Position numbers and translations under genes: made by a program. A DNA stretch of 64,000 nt from Streptomyces sp. B21-105 (GTDB taxonomy: Bacteria > Actinomycetota > Actinomycetes > Streptomycetales > Streptomycetaceae): positions 7,192,001 through 7,256,000 of the forward strand of contig NZ_JARUMJ010000001.1 of assembly GCF_036898465.1 (NCBI RefSeq), given 5' to 3'. Every line of letters starts with the position of its first letter. Position 1 is the stretch's first letter. Positions 53,039 to 62,167 of this stretch are shown here, in pieces. The notes under the pieces are model-generated. The model had not been told where the DNA came from. It worked only from the letters and a program-made list of their open reading frames with translations, and made no database searches.

Positions 53039-54307
53039 ATGACCGCACTGTCGCCGCACCTTCGCCAGGCCACGCCCGTGAGCGCGGTGCGGGGCGAGGG
53101 CGTCCACCTGTACGGCGAGGACGGTCGCCGCTACCTCGACTTCACCGCCGGCATCGGCGTCACCAGCACCGGACACTGCCACCCCAAGGTCGTCGCGGCA
53201 GCCCAGGAGCAGGTCGGCACCCTCATCCACGGCCAGTACACGACGGTCATGCACCAGCCCCTGCGGCAGCTCGTCGACAAGCTCGGCGAGGTGCTGCCGA
53301 CCGGCCTGGACAGCCTGTTCTTCACCAACTCCGGCAGCGAGGCGGTGGAGGCCGCGCTGCGGCTGGCCCGCCAGGCCACCGGCCGCCCGAACGTCGTCGT
53401 GTGCCACGGCGGCTTCCACGGCCGTACGGTGGCCGCCGCCGCCATGACCACCTCCGGCACCCGCTTCCGGTCCGGTTTCTCCCCGCTGATGAGCGGGGTG
53501 GTCGTCACCCCCTTCCCGTCGGCCTACCGGTACGGCTGGGACGAGGAGACCGCGACCCGTTTCGCCCTGAAGGAGCTGGACTACACACTCCAGACGATCT
53601 CCTCGCCCGCCGACACGGCCGCGATCATCGTCGAGCCGGTGCTGGGCGAGGGCGGCTACGTGCCCGCGACCCGTGCTTTCCTCGAAGGTCTGCGCGAGCG
53701 GGCGGACCGGCACGGCTTCCTGCTGATCCTGGACGAGGTGCAGACCGGCGTGGGCCGCACAGGCCGCTTCTGGGGCCACGACCACTTCGGTGTCACTCCG
53801 GACATCCTCGTCACCGCTAAGGGCCTGGCCAGCGGCTTCCCGATCTCCGGCATCGCGGCCTCCGAGGAGCTGATGGCGAAGGCGTGGCCTGGCTCGCAGG
53901 GCGGTACGTACGGCGCCAACGCGGTGGCGTGCGCGGCGGCCTGCGCCACTTTGGACGTCGTTCGCGAGGAGAGGCTCGTCGAGAACGCCGAGGCGATGGG
54001 AGCGCGGCTGCGGCAGGGCCTGGAGGCGGTCGCCGACCGGACACCGGCCATCGGGGACGTACGCGGCCTCGGGCTGATGCTGGCCACCGAGTTCGTCACC
54101 GAGGACGGCAGCCCCGACCCCGAGACCGCCGCCCGCGTACAGCGTGCCGCGGTCGACGAGGGCCTGCTGCTGTTGCTGTGCGGCGCCTGGAACCAGGTCG
54201 TGCGCATGATCCCGGCGCTGGTGATCGACGAGACGGCGGTGGACGAGGGGCTCCAGGCGTGGGCGGCCGCGGTGGAGGCCGGGACGTCGGGAGCGACGGC
54301 ACGATGA
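53039..54307 (+). CDS. gabT: 4-aminobutyrate-type aminotransferase (class III)
   Basis: 422 residues. PLP enzyme with FTAGIGVTSTGHCHPKVVAA, FFTNSGSEAVEAALRLAR, IVEPVLGEGGYVPA, ILDEVQTGVGRTGRFW and the PLP lysine in LVTAKGLASGFPISG. It transfers the amino group of GABA or a similar omega-amino acid to 2-oxoglutarate. It is the first gene of an operon whose third gene is a succinate-semialdehyde-type dehydrogenase. Overlap with the next gene is ATGA. Confidence 0.9.
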   Translation: MTALSPHLRQATPVSAVRGEGVHLYGEDGRRYLDFTAGIGVTSTGHCHPKVVAAAQEQVGTLIHGQYTTVMHQPLRQLVDKLGEVLPTGLDSLFFTNSGSEAVEAALRLARQATGRPNVVVCHGGFHGRTVAAAAMTTSGTRFRSGFSPLMSGVVVTPFPSAYRYGWDEETATRFALKELDYTLQTISSPADTAAIIVEPVLGEGGYVPATRAFLEGLRERADRHGFLLILDEVQTGVGRTGRFWGHDHFGVTPDILVTAKGLASGFPISGIAASEELMAKAWPGSQGGTYGANAVACAAACATLDVVREERLVENAEAMGARLRQGLEAVADRTPAIGDVRGLGLMLATEFVTEDGSPDPETAARVQRAAVDEGLLLLLCGAWNQVVRMIPALVIDETAVDEGLQAWAAAVEAGTSGATAR

Positions 54308-57174
54308 GCGACGTCCTCGTGCGGCTGACCGCCCGGCTCGCCGAGACCGCTCCCGGCCTGCGGGTGGAGACCGGGCCCGGGACCGGCCCCTACGCCTACG
54401 ACGCCTCCAACTACCGCGTTCCGCCACAGGCCGTGGCCTTCCCCCGCGGTGCCGACGACGTGGTCGCGGTGGTGCGGGCCTGCCGGGAGACGGGCGTTGC
54501 GGTCACCGCGCGCGGCGGCGGCACCAGCATGGCGGGCAACGCGGTCGGGCCGGGTGTCGTCCTGGACTTCTCCCGGTACATGAACCGCATCCTGGACATC
54601 GACCCGGAGGCGTCGACGGCGCGGGTGGAGGCCGGTGTGGTCCTCGACGCGCTGCAGAGTGCGACCGCCCTGCACGGCCTCGCCTTCGGCCCCGACCCGT
54701 CCTCGCACAGCCGCTGCACCCTCGGCGGCATGATCGGCAACGACGCGTGCGGGAACCGGTCCGTGCGACACGGGCGGACCGGCAGCCACATCGAGGCGCT
54801 GGAGATCGTCATGGCGGACGGCGTGCGAGCCGTCGCGGACCGCGCCGGGCTGCACCCGGTCGACCCTGCGGAGGCGGATCGCGTCGCCGGCCTCGAAGCG
54901 GACGTACGTCGCCTGATCAACGCCGACCTGGCTCCGATCCGCACCGAACTGGGCCGCATTCCGCGCCAGGTCTCCGGATACCAGTTGCATCACCTGCTGC
55001 CGGAGAACGGCTTCGACATGGCCCGCGCCCTGGTCGGCACCGAGGGTTCCTGTGCGGTCGTCACCGCCGCGACGGTCCGCCTGGTGGCGACCGCACAGGC
55101 TTCGGCACTGCTGACCCTCGGCTACGACGACGTCGTGGACGCCGCGGAGGACGTCCCGGAGATCCTGCGCTGGGATCCCACCGCCGTGGAGGGCATGGAC
55201 GAGGCGATCGTCGACACCATGCGTGCGCGGCGCGGGCCGGACTCCGTCACCGGGCTGCCGGAGGGACGTGCCTGGTTGTACGTCGAGCTCGACGGCGACG
55301 ACGAGGCCACGGTGAACGCCCGTGCGGCCGAGCTCCTCGACGTGCTCGAGGCGCAGGGCCGGATGACCGGCGGCCGGGTCGTGGCGAGCCCGGCAGAGCG
55401 GCGCTCGCTGTGGCGGGTCCGCGAGGACGGCGCCGGTCTGGCCGCCCGTCTCGTCGACGGCGGGGAGTCCTGGCCAGGCTGGGAGGACTCGGCGGTCGCC
55501 CCCGAGGATCTGGCCGGCTACCTGCGGGACTTCCGCAAGCTGCTGGCTGCGCACGGGCTGACCGGCGTGATGTACGGGCACTTCGGCGCCGGCTGCGTCC
55601 ACGTGCGCATCGACTTCGACCTCGCCTCGGACGAGGGCCGCGTCGCCGCCCGCCGCTTCCTCCAGGAGGCCGCCGCCCTGGTCGTCGAGCACGGCGGGAC
55701 GCTGTCAGGTGAGCACGGTGACGGGCGGGCGCGCGGTGAGCTGCTGGAGGTCATGTACAGCCACCGGATGATCCGGGCTTTCGCCGCCTTCAAGGAGGTC
55801 TTCGACCCCGACGGGCTGCTGAACCCGGGCGTCATCGTCGCTCCGGCCCCGCTCGACGCCGACCTCGCGCTGCACCAGATCCAGCCCCTGGCGACGGAGT
55901 TCACCTTCCCGCACGACGAGGACGGCTTCGCGGGCGCGGCCCGGCGCTGTGTCGGCGTCGGCCGCTGCCGCAGCGACGCGGGCGGCGTGATGTGTCCCAG
56001 CTACCGGGCCACGGGAGAGGAGAACGACTCCACAAGGGGCCGCGCCCGGATGCTCCAGGAGATGGTGCGCGGTGAGACGGTGAAGGACGGCTGGCGCTCG
56101 ACCGAGGTCAAGGACGCCCTCGATCTGTGCCTGTCGTGCAAGGCGTGCTCCAGTGACTGTCCGGTGGGCGTCGACATGGCCACGTACAAGGCCGAGTTCC
56201 TGCACCACCACTACAAGGGGCGCATCAGGCCCCGCTCCCACTACTCGCTCGGCTGGCTGCCCCTGACCTCCGCCCTCGCGGGTTTCGCGGCCCGCCCGAT
56301 CAACGCCCTGCTGCGCGGCCCGCTCGGCAGGCTGCTCGCCCGTCTCGGCGGCGTGACCACGAAGCGCACCATCCCTGCGTTCGCCTCCCGCCGCACCCGG
56401 CGCGAGGTGCTGCGCGCGGCGAAGACGGAAGAACCGGCGAAGGCCCTGCTCTTCGTCGACAGCTTCACCCGTGCCTTCCGCCCCCAGGTGGCCGGGGCCG
56501 CCAGTCGCGTCCTCGCCGACGCGGGCATCTGCACTACGGTGGAGGACGGCCTGTGCTGCGGCCTGACCTGGGTCAGCACCGGCCAGCTGTCCGTGGCGCG
56601 CCGCATCATGGCCCGTACGGTCGCCCACCTGGACAACGGCGACGAGCGGCCCATCATCGTGGCCGAGCCCAGCTGCGCCGCCGCCCTCGCACGCGACGTC
56701 CCCGAACTCCTCGGCACCGACGCCGCCCGCCGGATCGCCGCTCGCGTCCACACCTTCACCGGCGCCCTGACCGACCTGGCCGAGCCGGGCTGGACGCCGC
56801 CGCCGCTGCCCGAGGACATCGTGCTCCAGACCCACTGCCACGAGTACGCCACCTTCAAGGGCCGCCGCCCCGCCGACCTGCTGCGCCGGCTCGGCGTCCG
56901 CAAGGTCGACGAGGCCGAGGGCTGCTGCGGACTGGCCGGCAACTTCGGCTTCGAGGAACAGCACTACGACACCTCGATGGCCGTCGCCGACCTGGCCCTG
57001 AAGCCACGCCTCGACGGCGCCGGTGCGCGCACCGCCGTCGTCGCCGACGGCTTCAGCTGCGCCACCCAGATCGACCACCTCGCCGGTGACCGAGGCGTCC
57101 GCGCCCTGCACCTCGCGGAACTGCTCGACCCCGCCGTCGACCACCTCGTCGACCGACCAGGAGTGACCTCATGA
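54304..57174 (+). CDS. FAD-binding/Fe-S dehydrogenase fusion (GlcD-GlpC type)
   Basis: 956 residues. The N-terminal PCMH FAD domain (VTARGGGTSMAGNAVGPGVV, GGMIGNDACGNRSVRHGRTG) and the lactate/glycolate oxidase C-domain (GHFGAGCVHVRIDFDL, LSGEHGDGRARGELL) reach about 510. Two Fe-S motifs follow (CVGVGRCRSDAGGVMCPSY and CLSCKACSSDCPVGVD), then two CCG domains (DGLCCGLTWV, GCCGLAGNFG). It oxidises a D-2-hydroxyacid or similar alcohol and gives electrons to a quinone or cytochrome. Between gabT and gabD a D-2-hydroxyglutarate or 4-hydroxybutyrate substrate is plausible, not shown. It overlaps both neighbours by ATGA. Confidence 0.9.
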   Translation: MSDVLVRLTARLAETAPGLRVETGPGTGPYAYDASNYRVPPQAVAFPRGADDVVAVVRACRETGVAVTARGGGTSMAGNAVGPGVVLDFSRYMNRILDIDPEASTARVEAGVVLDALQSATALHGLAFGPDPSSHSRCTLGGMIGNDACGNRSVRHGRTGSHIEALEIVMADGVRAVADRAGLHPVDPAEADRVAGLEADVRRLINADLAPIRTELGRIPRQVSGYQLHHLLPENGFDMARALVGTEGSCAVVTAATVRLVATAQASALLTLGYDDVVDAAEDVPEILRWDPTAVEGMDEAIVDTMRARRGPDSVTGLPEGRAWLYVELDGDDEATVNARAAELLDVLEAQGRMTGGRVVASPAERRSLWRVREDGAGLAARLVDGGESWPGWEDSAVAPEDLAGYLRDFRKLLAAHGLTGVMYGHFGAGCVHVRIDFDLASDEGRVAARRFLQEAAALVVEHGGTLSGEHGDGRARGELLEVMYSHRMIRAFAAFKEVFDPDGLLNPGVIVAPAPLDADLALHQIQPLATEFTFPHDEDGFAGAARRCVGVGRCRSDAGGVMCPSYRATGEENDSTRGRARMLQEMVRGETVKDGWRSTEVKDALDLCLSCKACSSDCPVGVDMATYKAEFLHHHYKGRIRPRSHYSLGWLPLTSALAGFAARPINALLRGPLGRLLARLGGVTTKRTIPAFASRRTRREVLRAAKTEEPAKALLFVDSFTRAFRPQVAGAASRVLADAGICTTVEDGLCCGLTWVSTGQLSVARRIMARTVAHLDNGDERPIIVAEPSCAAALARDVPELLGTDAARRIAARVHTFTGALTDLAEPGWTPPPLPEDIVLQTHCHEYATFKGRRPADLLRRLGVRKVDEAEGCCGLAGNFGFEEQHYDTSMAVADLALKPRLDGAGARTAVVADGFSCATQIDHLAGDRGVRALHLAELLDPAVDHLVDRPGVTS

Positions 57175-58610
57175 CCGACACACCCACGCAGTTGTTCATC
57201 GGCGGTGCCTGGGTGGACGCCGCGGACGGCGCCACCATGCCCGTGGACGACCCCGCCACCGGCGAGATCCTCTGCCACGTCGCCGACGCCGGCGCCAAGG
57301 ACGCCCGGCTCGCAGAGGAGGCGGCCGTGCAGGCGCAGGAGGAATGGGCCCGTACCGCGCCCCGGGCGCGCAGCGAGATCCTGCGCCGCGCCTACGAGAT
57401 CATCCTCGAACGCACCGACGAGCTCGCCCACCTCATGACGTCCGAGATGGGCAAGCCGCTGGCCGAGGCCAGGGGAGAGGTCGCGTACGCGGCGGAGTTC
57501 TTCCGCTGGTTCTCCGAGGAGGCCGTACGGATCGACGGCGGCGGCGGCATCCTGCCCGACGGTCGCAACCGCATGCTGCTCTCCCGTCGCCCGGTCGGCC
57601 CCTGCCTGCTGATCACCCCGTGGAACTTCCCGCTGGCCATGGGCACCCGCAAGATCGGCCCCGCCATCGCCGCGGGCTGCACGATGATCCTCAAGCCGGC
57701 CCCGCAGACCCCGCTCTCCAGCCTGGCTCTCGCCGCGATCCTCAAGGAGGCCGGGCTGCCGGACGGCGTGCTGAACGTCGTCACCACATCCCGTGCGGGG
57801 GAGGTGTGCGAACCGCTCCTGCGCGGCGGGCGGATTCGCAAACTGTCCTTCACGGGCTCCACGCAAGTCGGACGGATTCTCCTGGCCCAGAGCGCGGACG
57901 CGGTCGTACGGACCTCGATGGAGCTCGGCGGCAATGCCCCGTTCATCGTCTTCGAGGACGCAGACCTGGACAAGGCCGTAGACGGCGCCATGCTCGCCAA
58001 GATGCGCAACATGGGCGAGGCATGCACCGCCGCCAACCGCTTCTTCGTCCACAGCTCGTTGGCCGACGAGTTCGGGCGGCGTCTGGCCGAACGCATGGGC
58101 GCCCTCGTGGTCGGCCCGGGCACCCGGGACGGCGTCGACGTCGGCCCGCTGATCGACAGGACCGGCCGCGCCAAGGTCGAGGAACTGGTCGCCGACGCGG
58201 TGGAGCGCGGCGCAGAGGTGCTCGTCGGCGGCCGTGCCCCGGAAGGGCCGGGCTGCTTCTATCCGCCGACCGTGCTCGCGGGAGTCGACCCCGAGAGCCG
58301 CCTGATGGACACGGAGATCTTCGGTCCGGTCGCCGCGATCCTCACCTTCGACGACGAGGACGAGGTCGTCCGCCGCGCCAACGACACCCCCTGGGGACTC
58401 GTCGGCTACGTCTTCACCGAGGGCCTCGAACGCGCCCTGCGCGTCAGCGAACGCCTGGAGGTGGGCATGGTGGGCCTCAACACCGGCCTCGTCTCCAACC
58501 CCGCCGCCCCCTTCGGCGGCGTCAAGCAGTCCGGGCTCGGCCGCGAGGGCGGCCGGGTCGGAATCGAGGAGTTCCTGGAGTACCAGTACCTCGCGGTGCC
58601 CGTGCGATGA
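57171..58610 (+). CDS. gabD: Succinate-semialdehyde dehydrogenase
   Basis: 479 residues, aldehyde dehydrogenase family. ITPWNFPLAMGTRKIGPAIA near 145, MELGGNAPFIVFEDADLDKA with the catalytic Glu, and GEACTAANRFFVHSSL with the nucleophilic Cys near 285. With gabT it would convert GABA to succinate. It is the last gene of the coupled set. The 291 bp to the convergent IclR gene show no gene and no strong hairpin. Confidence 0.92.
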   Translation: MTDTPTQLFIGGAWVDAADGATMPVDDPATGEILCHVADAGAKDARLAEEAAVQAQEEWARTAPRARSEILRRAYEIILERTDELAHLMTSEMGKPLAEARGEVAYAAEFFRWFSEEAVRIDGGGGILPDGRNRMLLSRRPVGPCLLITPWNFPLAMGTRKIGPAIAAGCTMILKPAPQTPLSSLALAAILKEAGLPDGVLNVVTTSRAGEVCEPLLRGGRIRKLSFTGSTQVGRILLAQSADAVVRTSMELGGNAPFIVFEDADLDKAVDGAMLAKMRNMGEACTAANRFFVHSSLADEFGRRLAERMGALVVGPGTRDGVDVGPLIDRTGRAKVEELVADAVERGAEVLVGGRAPEGPGCFYPPTVLAGVDPESRLMDTEIFGPVAAILTFDDEDEVVRRANDTPWGLVGYVFTEGLERALRVSERLEVGMVGLNTGLVSNPAAPFGGVKQSGLGREGGRVGIEEFLEYQYLAVPVR

Positions 58611-58901
58611 CGGCGGTAGTCCTGCCCTGACACACGCCCCATCGCGCACCGCGCGGGCCCGCCCCGTGACCGGCCCACTTCTCCCCCTGGCCGGGCACGG
58701 GGCGTCGTCCTGCCTTCGCCCAGCCGGACGGCCGCCTGCTCCGGCGAGCGAGGTGTGCAGGCGACCGTACCGCGCGCAGGCGGGCGAGTCGGATACCGCG
58801 CCGGGGGCCGGTGCCCTGCACATCGGCTGCGGTCCGGGCCGGCGGCGTGCTGTCGTTCCCCGGCGGCGGGACGCGGCTGTCGCCCCGGTCCGGGGCTGTC
58901 C

Positions 58902-59651
58902 TCAGCCCAGGTGGCGGGCGGTGATTTCCGCCGCCGTGTCGGTAACCCGCCGCCCCAGCTCGGCGAGCCGGTCGGGATCGAAGCGGGAGTCGGGCATGGA
59001 GATGCCCACGGCGGCCAGCGGCACACCGTCACCGTCCAGGACGGGTGCTGCGATGGCGCAGACACCCTGGATGTACTGGTTGTGGTTGACGGCGTATCCG
59101 CGCTCTCTGACCCGGCGAATCTCCGCGCGTAGCGCGACCGGGTCGGTGATGGTCTCCTCCCCGTAGCCCTCCAGCGCGCCCGCCGTGAGCTCGTCGACCT
59201 CGGTCTTCGGCAGATGGGCGAGGACGGCGCGCCCGGTGGCTGTGGCGTGCAGGGGTGAGGTGTCGCCGATGGTGTGGAAGGTCCGTACGGGGTGGTCGCA
59301 GTCCACGCGGTCCACCACGACCATGCACTGCAGGGCGTCCGGGACCGACAGGTGGATGGTCTCGTTCAGCGCGTCGCGGAGCCGCATCATCGGCTCGCGG
59401 GCGGCGGCGTACAGGCTGGAGCCCTGGAGGGCGGCGGGGCGTACGGCGAGCACGCGTGCGCCGATCTCCCAGCGGGTGGTGTCCCTGCGGTTCGCCCGCA
59501 GCCACCCCGCCTCGTTCAGGGTGACCAGGGTGCGCTGCACGGTCGACTTCGGGAGGCCGAAGAGCTTCGTCAGCTCCCCCACGGTCACCGGCTGATGCTG
59601 TGCCACGGCCTCCAGGACGCGCAGCGACCTGGTCACACTCTTCATTTCCAT
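58902..59651 (-). CDS. IclR-family regulator, copy A
   Basis: 249 residues. Winged HTH (LTKLFGLPKSTVQRTLVTLN) and an IclR effector domain (LHATATGRAVLAHLPKTEV, VCAIAAPVLDGDGVPLAAVG). Its first 152 residues differ from copy B at only about seven positions; after that the two diverge strongly. It lies alone between convergent gabD and copy B and carries the same 36-bp upstream element as copy B. Confidence 0.92.
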   Translation of the reverse strand: MEMKSVTRSLRVLEAVAQHQPVTVGELTKLFGLPKSTVQRTLVTLNEAGWLRANRRDTTRWEIGARVLAVRPAALQGSSLYAAAREPMMRLRDALNETIHLSVPDALQCMVVVDRVDCDHPVRTFHTIGDTSPLHATATGRAVLAHLPKTEVDELTAGALEGYGEETITDPVALRAEIRRVRERGYAVNHNQYIQGVCAIAAPVLDGDGVPLAAVGISMPDSRFDPDRLAELGRRVTDTAAEITARHLG

Positions 59652-59725
59652 ATCGGGCCCCCGGGGGTTCTGCGGACTTCGTCGGACTCACCTCTTGACT
59701 CGCTCCCGGAGCCGCAGGCATGATC

Positions 59726-59761
59726 GTGCCGCATTCTAGCATGACGTCCCACGATGCGGCA
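59726..59761. promoter_or_regulatory. 36-bp element upstream of IclR copy A
   Basis: Layout GTGCC-N2-ATTCTAGCA-N3-CGT-N-CCAC-N2-TG-N-GGCA, 75 bp before the start. It is flanked by the inverted repeat TGCCGCAT / ATGCGGCA. The same layout is found before copy B. Likely the IclR binding site, overlapping the promoter. Confidence 0.7.
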
Positions 59762-59937
59762 TGCGCTGCGGCTTGTTCGGTGGTCGGACCGTGCCGAGGA
59801 GGAGCGCGGATCCGACGCCCGCGGCGTCCGACGGTGGTCGCCCGCACGCGCCGTACCGTGCCGCGTGAGGCGGCCTCCCGTGCCCGGCACCCTCCCCCTC
59901 CGGCCGGGCGCGGGAGTGGGCATGCCGCGAAACACGT

Positions 59938-59973
59938 CGAGGGCCGGCTCCCGGGCATGGGAGCCGGCCCTCG
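59938..59973. terminator. Hairpin terminator after IclR copy B
   Basis: Arms around GAGGGCCGGCTCCC (59938-59952) and its complement (59959-59973) form a 15-bp stem with a 6-base loop, 32 bp beyond the stop of copy B. The rest of 59652-60004 holds the copy A promoter element and no gene. Confidence 0.8.
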
Positions 59974-60004
59974 TTGCTGCGGGGCCGAAGCCGCCGCTTC
60001 CCGC

Positions 60005-60757
60005 TCAGACGCCCAGGCGGCGCCCCGAGATCTCCGCGGCCGTGTCGGCGACGAGGCGGCCCCACTCGGACAGCTGGTCCTCGTCGTACCGGGATTCGGG
60101 CATGGAGATGGCTACCGTGGCCAGCGGTGTGCCGTCCTCGTCGAGGACGGGCGCGGCGATGGCGCAGACGCCCGGCCGGTACTGGTTTCGGTTGACCGCG
60201 TAGCCGTCGGTGCTGATCCGGCGCAGCTCGGCGCGGAGGTCCGCGGGGTCCGCCGGTGTCGTCTCGCTGTAGCGCTCCAGTCCCTGGCTGATGAACTCCT
60301 CGACCTCGGTCTTCGGCAGATGGGCGAGGACGGCGCGCCCGGTGGCTGTGGCGTGCAGGGGTGAGGTGTCGCCGATCGCGTGGAAGGTCCGTACGGGGTG
60401 GTCGCAGTCCACGCGGTCCACCACGACCATGCACTGCAGGGCGTCCGGGACCGACAGGTGGATGGTCTCGTTCATCTTGTCTCTCAGTCGCACCATGGGC
60501 TCGCGGGCGGCGGCGAACAGGCTGGAGCCCTGGAGGGCGGCGGGGCGTACGGCGAGCACCCGTGCGCCGATCTCCCAGCGGGTGGTGTCCCTGCGGTTCG
60601 CCCGCAGCCACCCCGCCTCGTTCAGGGTGACCAGGGTGCGCTGCACGGTCGACTTCGGGAGGCCGAAGAGCTTCGTCAGCTCCCCCACGGTCACCGGCTG
60701 ATGCTGGGCGACCGCCTCCAGGATGCGCAGTGATCTGGTGACGCTCTTCATTTCCAT
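60005..60757 (-). CDS. IclR-family regulator, copy B
   Basis: 250 residues with the same N-terminus (MEMKSVTRSLRILEAVAQHQ) and HTH as copy A. The effector domain C-terminus differs (EVEEFISQGLERYSETTPAD). It is divergent from the sarcosine-oxidase-like gene with 273 bp between starts, so it probably regulates that operon. It lies 1106 bp from copy A in the same orientation: a tandem duplication. Confidence 0.92.
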   Translation of the reverse strand: MEMKSVTRSLRILEAVAQHQPVTVGELTKLFGLPKSTVQRTLVTLNEAGWLRANRRDTTRWEIGARVLAVRPAALQGSSLFAAAREPMVRLRDKMNETIHLSVPDALQCMVVVDRVDCDHPVRTFHAIGDTSPLHATATGRAVLAHLPKTEVEEFISQGLERYSETTPADPADLRAELRRISTDGYAVNRNQYRPGVCAIAAPVLDEDGTPLATVAISMPESRYDEDQLSEWGRLVADTAAEISGRRLGV

Positions 60758-60833
60758 CCGATTTCCCCCCGTTAATCCTCGGAATTCTCTGTGGACACCC
60801 TCTTGACTCCCCTTCGTGCCCCTGTCATTGTCT

Positions 60834-60869
60834 GTGCCAGATTCTAGCACAGCGTTCCACAGTGTGGCA
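60834..60869. promoter_or_regulatory. 36-bp element upstream of IclR copy B
   Basis: Same layout as the site at 59726-59761, GTGCC-N2-ATTCTAGCA-N3-CGT-N-CCAC-N2-TG-N-GGCA, here with CCACAGTGTGG as an internal palindrome. It is 77 bp before copy B and 162 bp before the divergent oxidase gene. Confidence 0.7.
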
Positions 60870-61030
60870 CGGCTCCCGCGGGTCCCGCCGGAGCGAGCCG
60901 GACTCCGAGAAGTGGGCGGGAGCGAGCTGTCGGGCCGCAGAGGAGCCCCAGCCCTCGTCCGAACCACCTCGAATCGAACAGCCTCACGTCGGGGCCAGCA
61001 TGCGCCCCGGCGAAACGAAAGGAAAGTCCC

Positions 61031-62167
61031 GTGTCAGCTGCCAGGAAGCGCGTCGCCGTCGTCGGCGTCGGAACGATGGGCAGCCAGGCCGCCTGGCGCC
61101 TGGCCGCCCGTGGAGCCGAGGTGGTGGGCTACGACCGCTTCGCCCCGGGCCACGACCGCAGCGCCGCCGGCGGCGAGACCCGCATCTTCCGCAGCGCCCA
61201 CTTCGAGGACTCCCGGTACGTCCCGCTCCTCCAGCACGCCGACGCCCTGTGGGAGCGGCTCCAGCAGGAGACCGGCCGCGAACTGCGCCGCCTGACCGGC
61301 TGCCTGCTGATGGGACCCACCGAGCACCAGCAGATGGCCACGGTTCTTCAGTCCATCGCCGAGCACGGCCTTGACCACGAGGTGCTCGACGCCGACTCGC
61401 TCGCCAAGCGCTTCCCGCAGTTCCGCATCGAGGACGGGGACGCGGCCGTACTCGACCGCAGGGCCGGCTTCATCCGCCCGGAGCTGTCGATCCAGACCGC
61501 CGCCCGCCGCGCCGAGGAGCTGGGCGCGCGCATCCACCGCTACACCGCGGTCCGCGAGATCGTCCCCGTCGCGAACGGCGTCGAGATCCGCACCGACTCC
61601 GGCAGCGAGCACTTCGACACGGCCGTGGTCAGTCCCGGTCCGTGGGTCAACGACCTGCTGCCGGACCTGCCCTGGGAGGTGGACATCCGCCGCCTCATCA
61701 GCGCCTGGTACGTGCCCACCACCGGCGCCTGGTTCGGCGAGGAGCGCCCCGCCTTCATCCGTACCGCGCCCACGCACTGCTACGGCCTGCCCTCCCCGGA
61801 CGGCGTCTCCGTCAAGCTCGGTCTCTCCCGCGCCCTGCACCGCCCCGCCGGTGACCCGAACCAGCTGGACCGGACGGTAGAGCCCGAGGAGCTGGAAATC
61901 TTCACCGAGCTGATCGGGCGTCACATGCCGGACCTGAACCCCGACCCGACCCGTCTCTCCGTCTACATGGAGGGCTACACCGAGAGCAGCCGCCCGCTGG
62001 TCGGTCCGCTGCCCGGCGCCGGGAACGTCGTCCTGCTCGCCGGGTTCTCCGGCCACGGCTTCAAACTCGCGCCCGCCTTCGGTGACATCGCGGCGGACCT
62101 GGCGCTGGACGGCAACTCGCCGCAGCCCGTCGACTTCCTGTCCACCCTCGACCGGACGGAGGCGTGA
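61031..62167 (+). CDS. Sarcosine oxidase/amine oxidase-like FAD enzyme
   Basis: 378 residues from GTG 61031. DAO-family FAD motif VAVVGVGTMGSQAAWRLAAR at the N-terminus, RSAAGGETRIFRSAHFED as in monomeric sarcosine oxidase and N-methyltryptophan oxidase, and LLAGFSGHGFKLAP near the end. In monomeric sarcosine oxidase FAD is joined to a Cys shortly before the last motif; the corresponding stretch here (TRLSVYMEGYTESSRP) has no Cys, so the flavin is probably not covalently held. It overlaps the next gene by GTGA. The substrate is a secondary or primary amine, unknown. Confidence 0.87.
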   Translation: MSAARKRVAVVGVGTMGSQAAWRLAARGAEVVGYDRFAPGHDRSAAGGETRIFRSAHFEDSRYVPLLQHADALWERLQQETGRELRRLTGCLLMGPTEHQQMATVLQSIAEHGLDHEVLDADSLAKRFPQFRIEDGDAAVLDRRAGFIRPELSIQTAARRAEELGARIHRYTAVREIVPVANGVEIRTDSGSEHFDTAVVSPGPWVNDLLPDLPWEVDIRRLISAWYVPTTGAWFGEERPAFIRTAPTHCYGLPSPDGVSVKLGLSRALHRPAGDPNQLDRTVEPEELEIFTELIGRHMPDLNPDPTRLSVYMEGYTESSRPLVGPLPGAGNVVLLAGFSGHGFKLAPAFGDIAADLALDGNSPQPVDFLSTLDRTEA

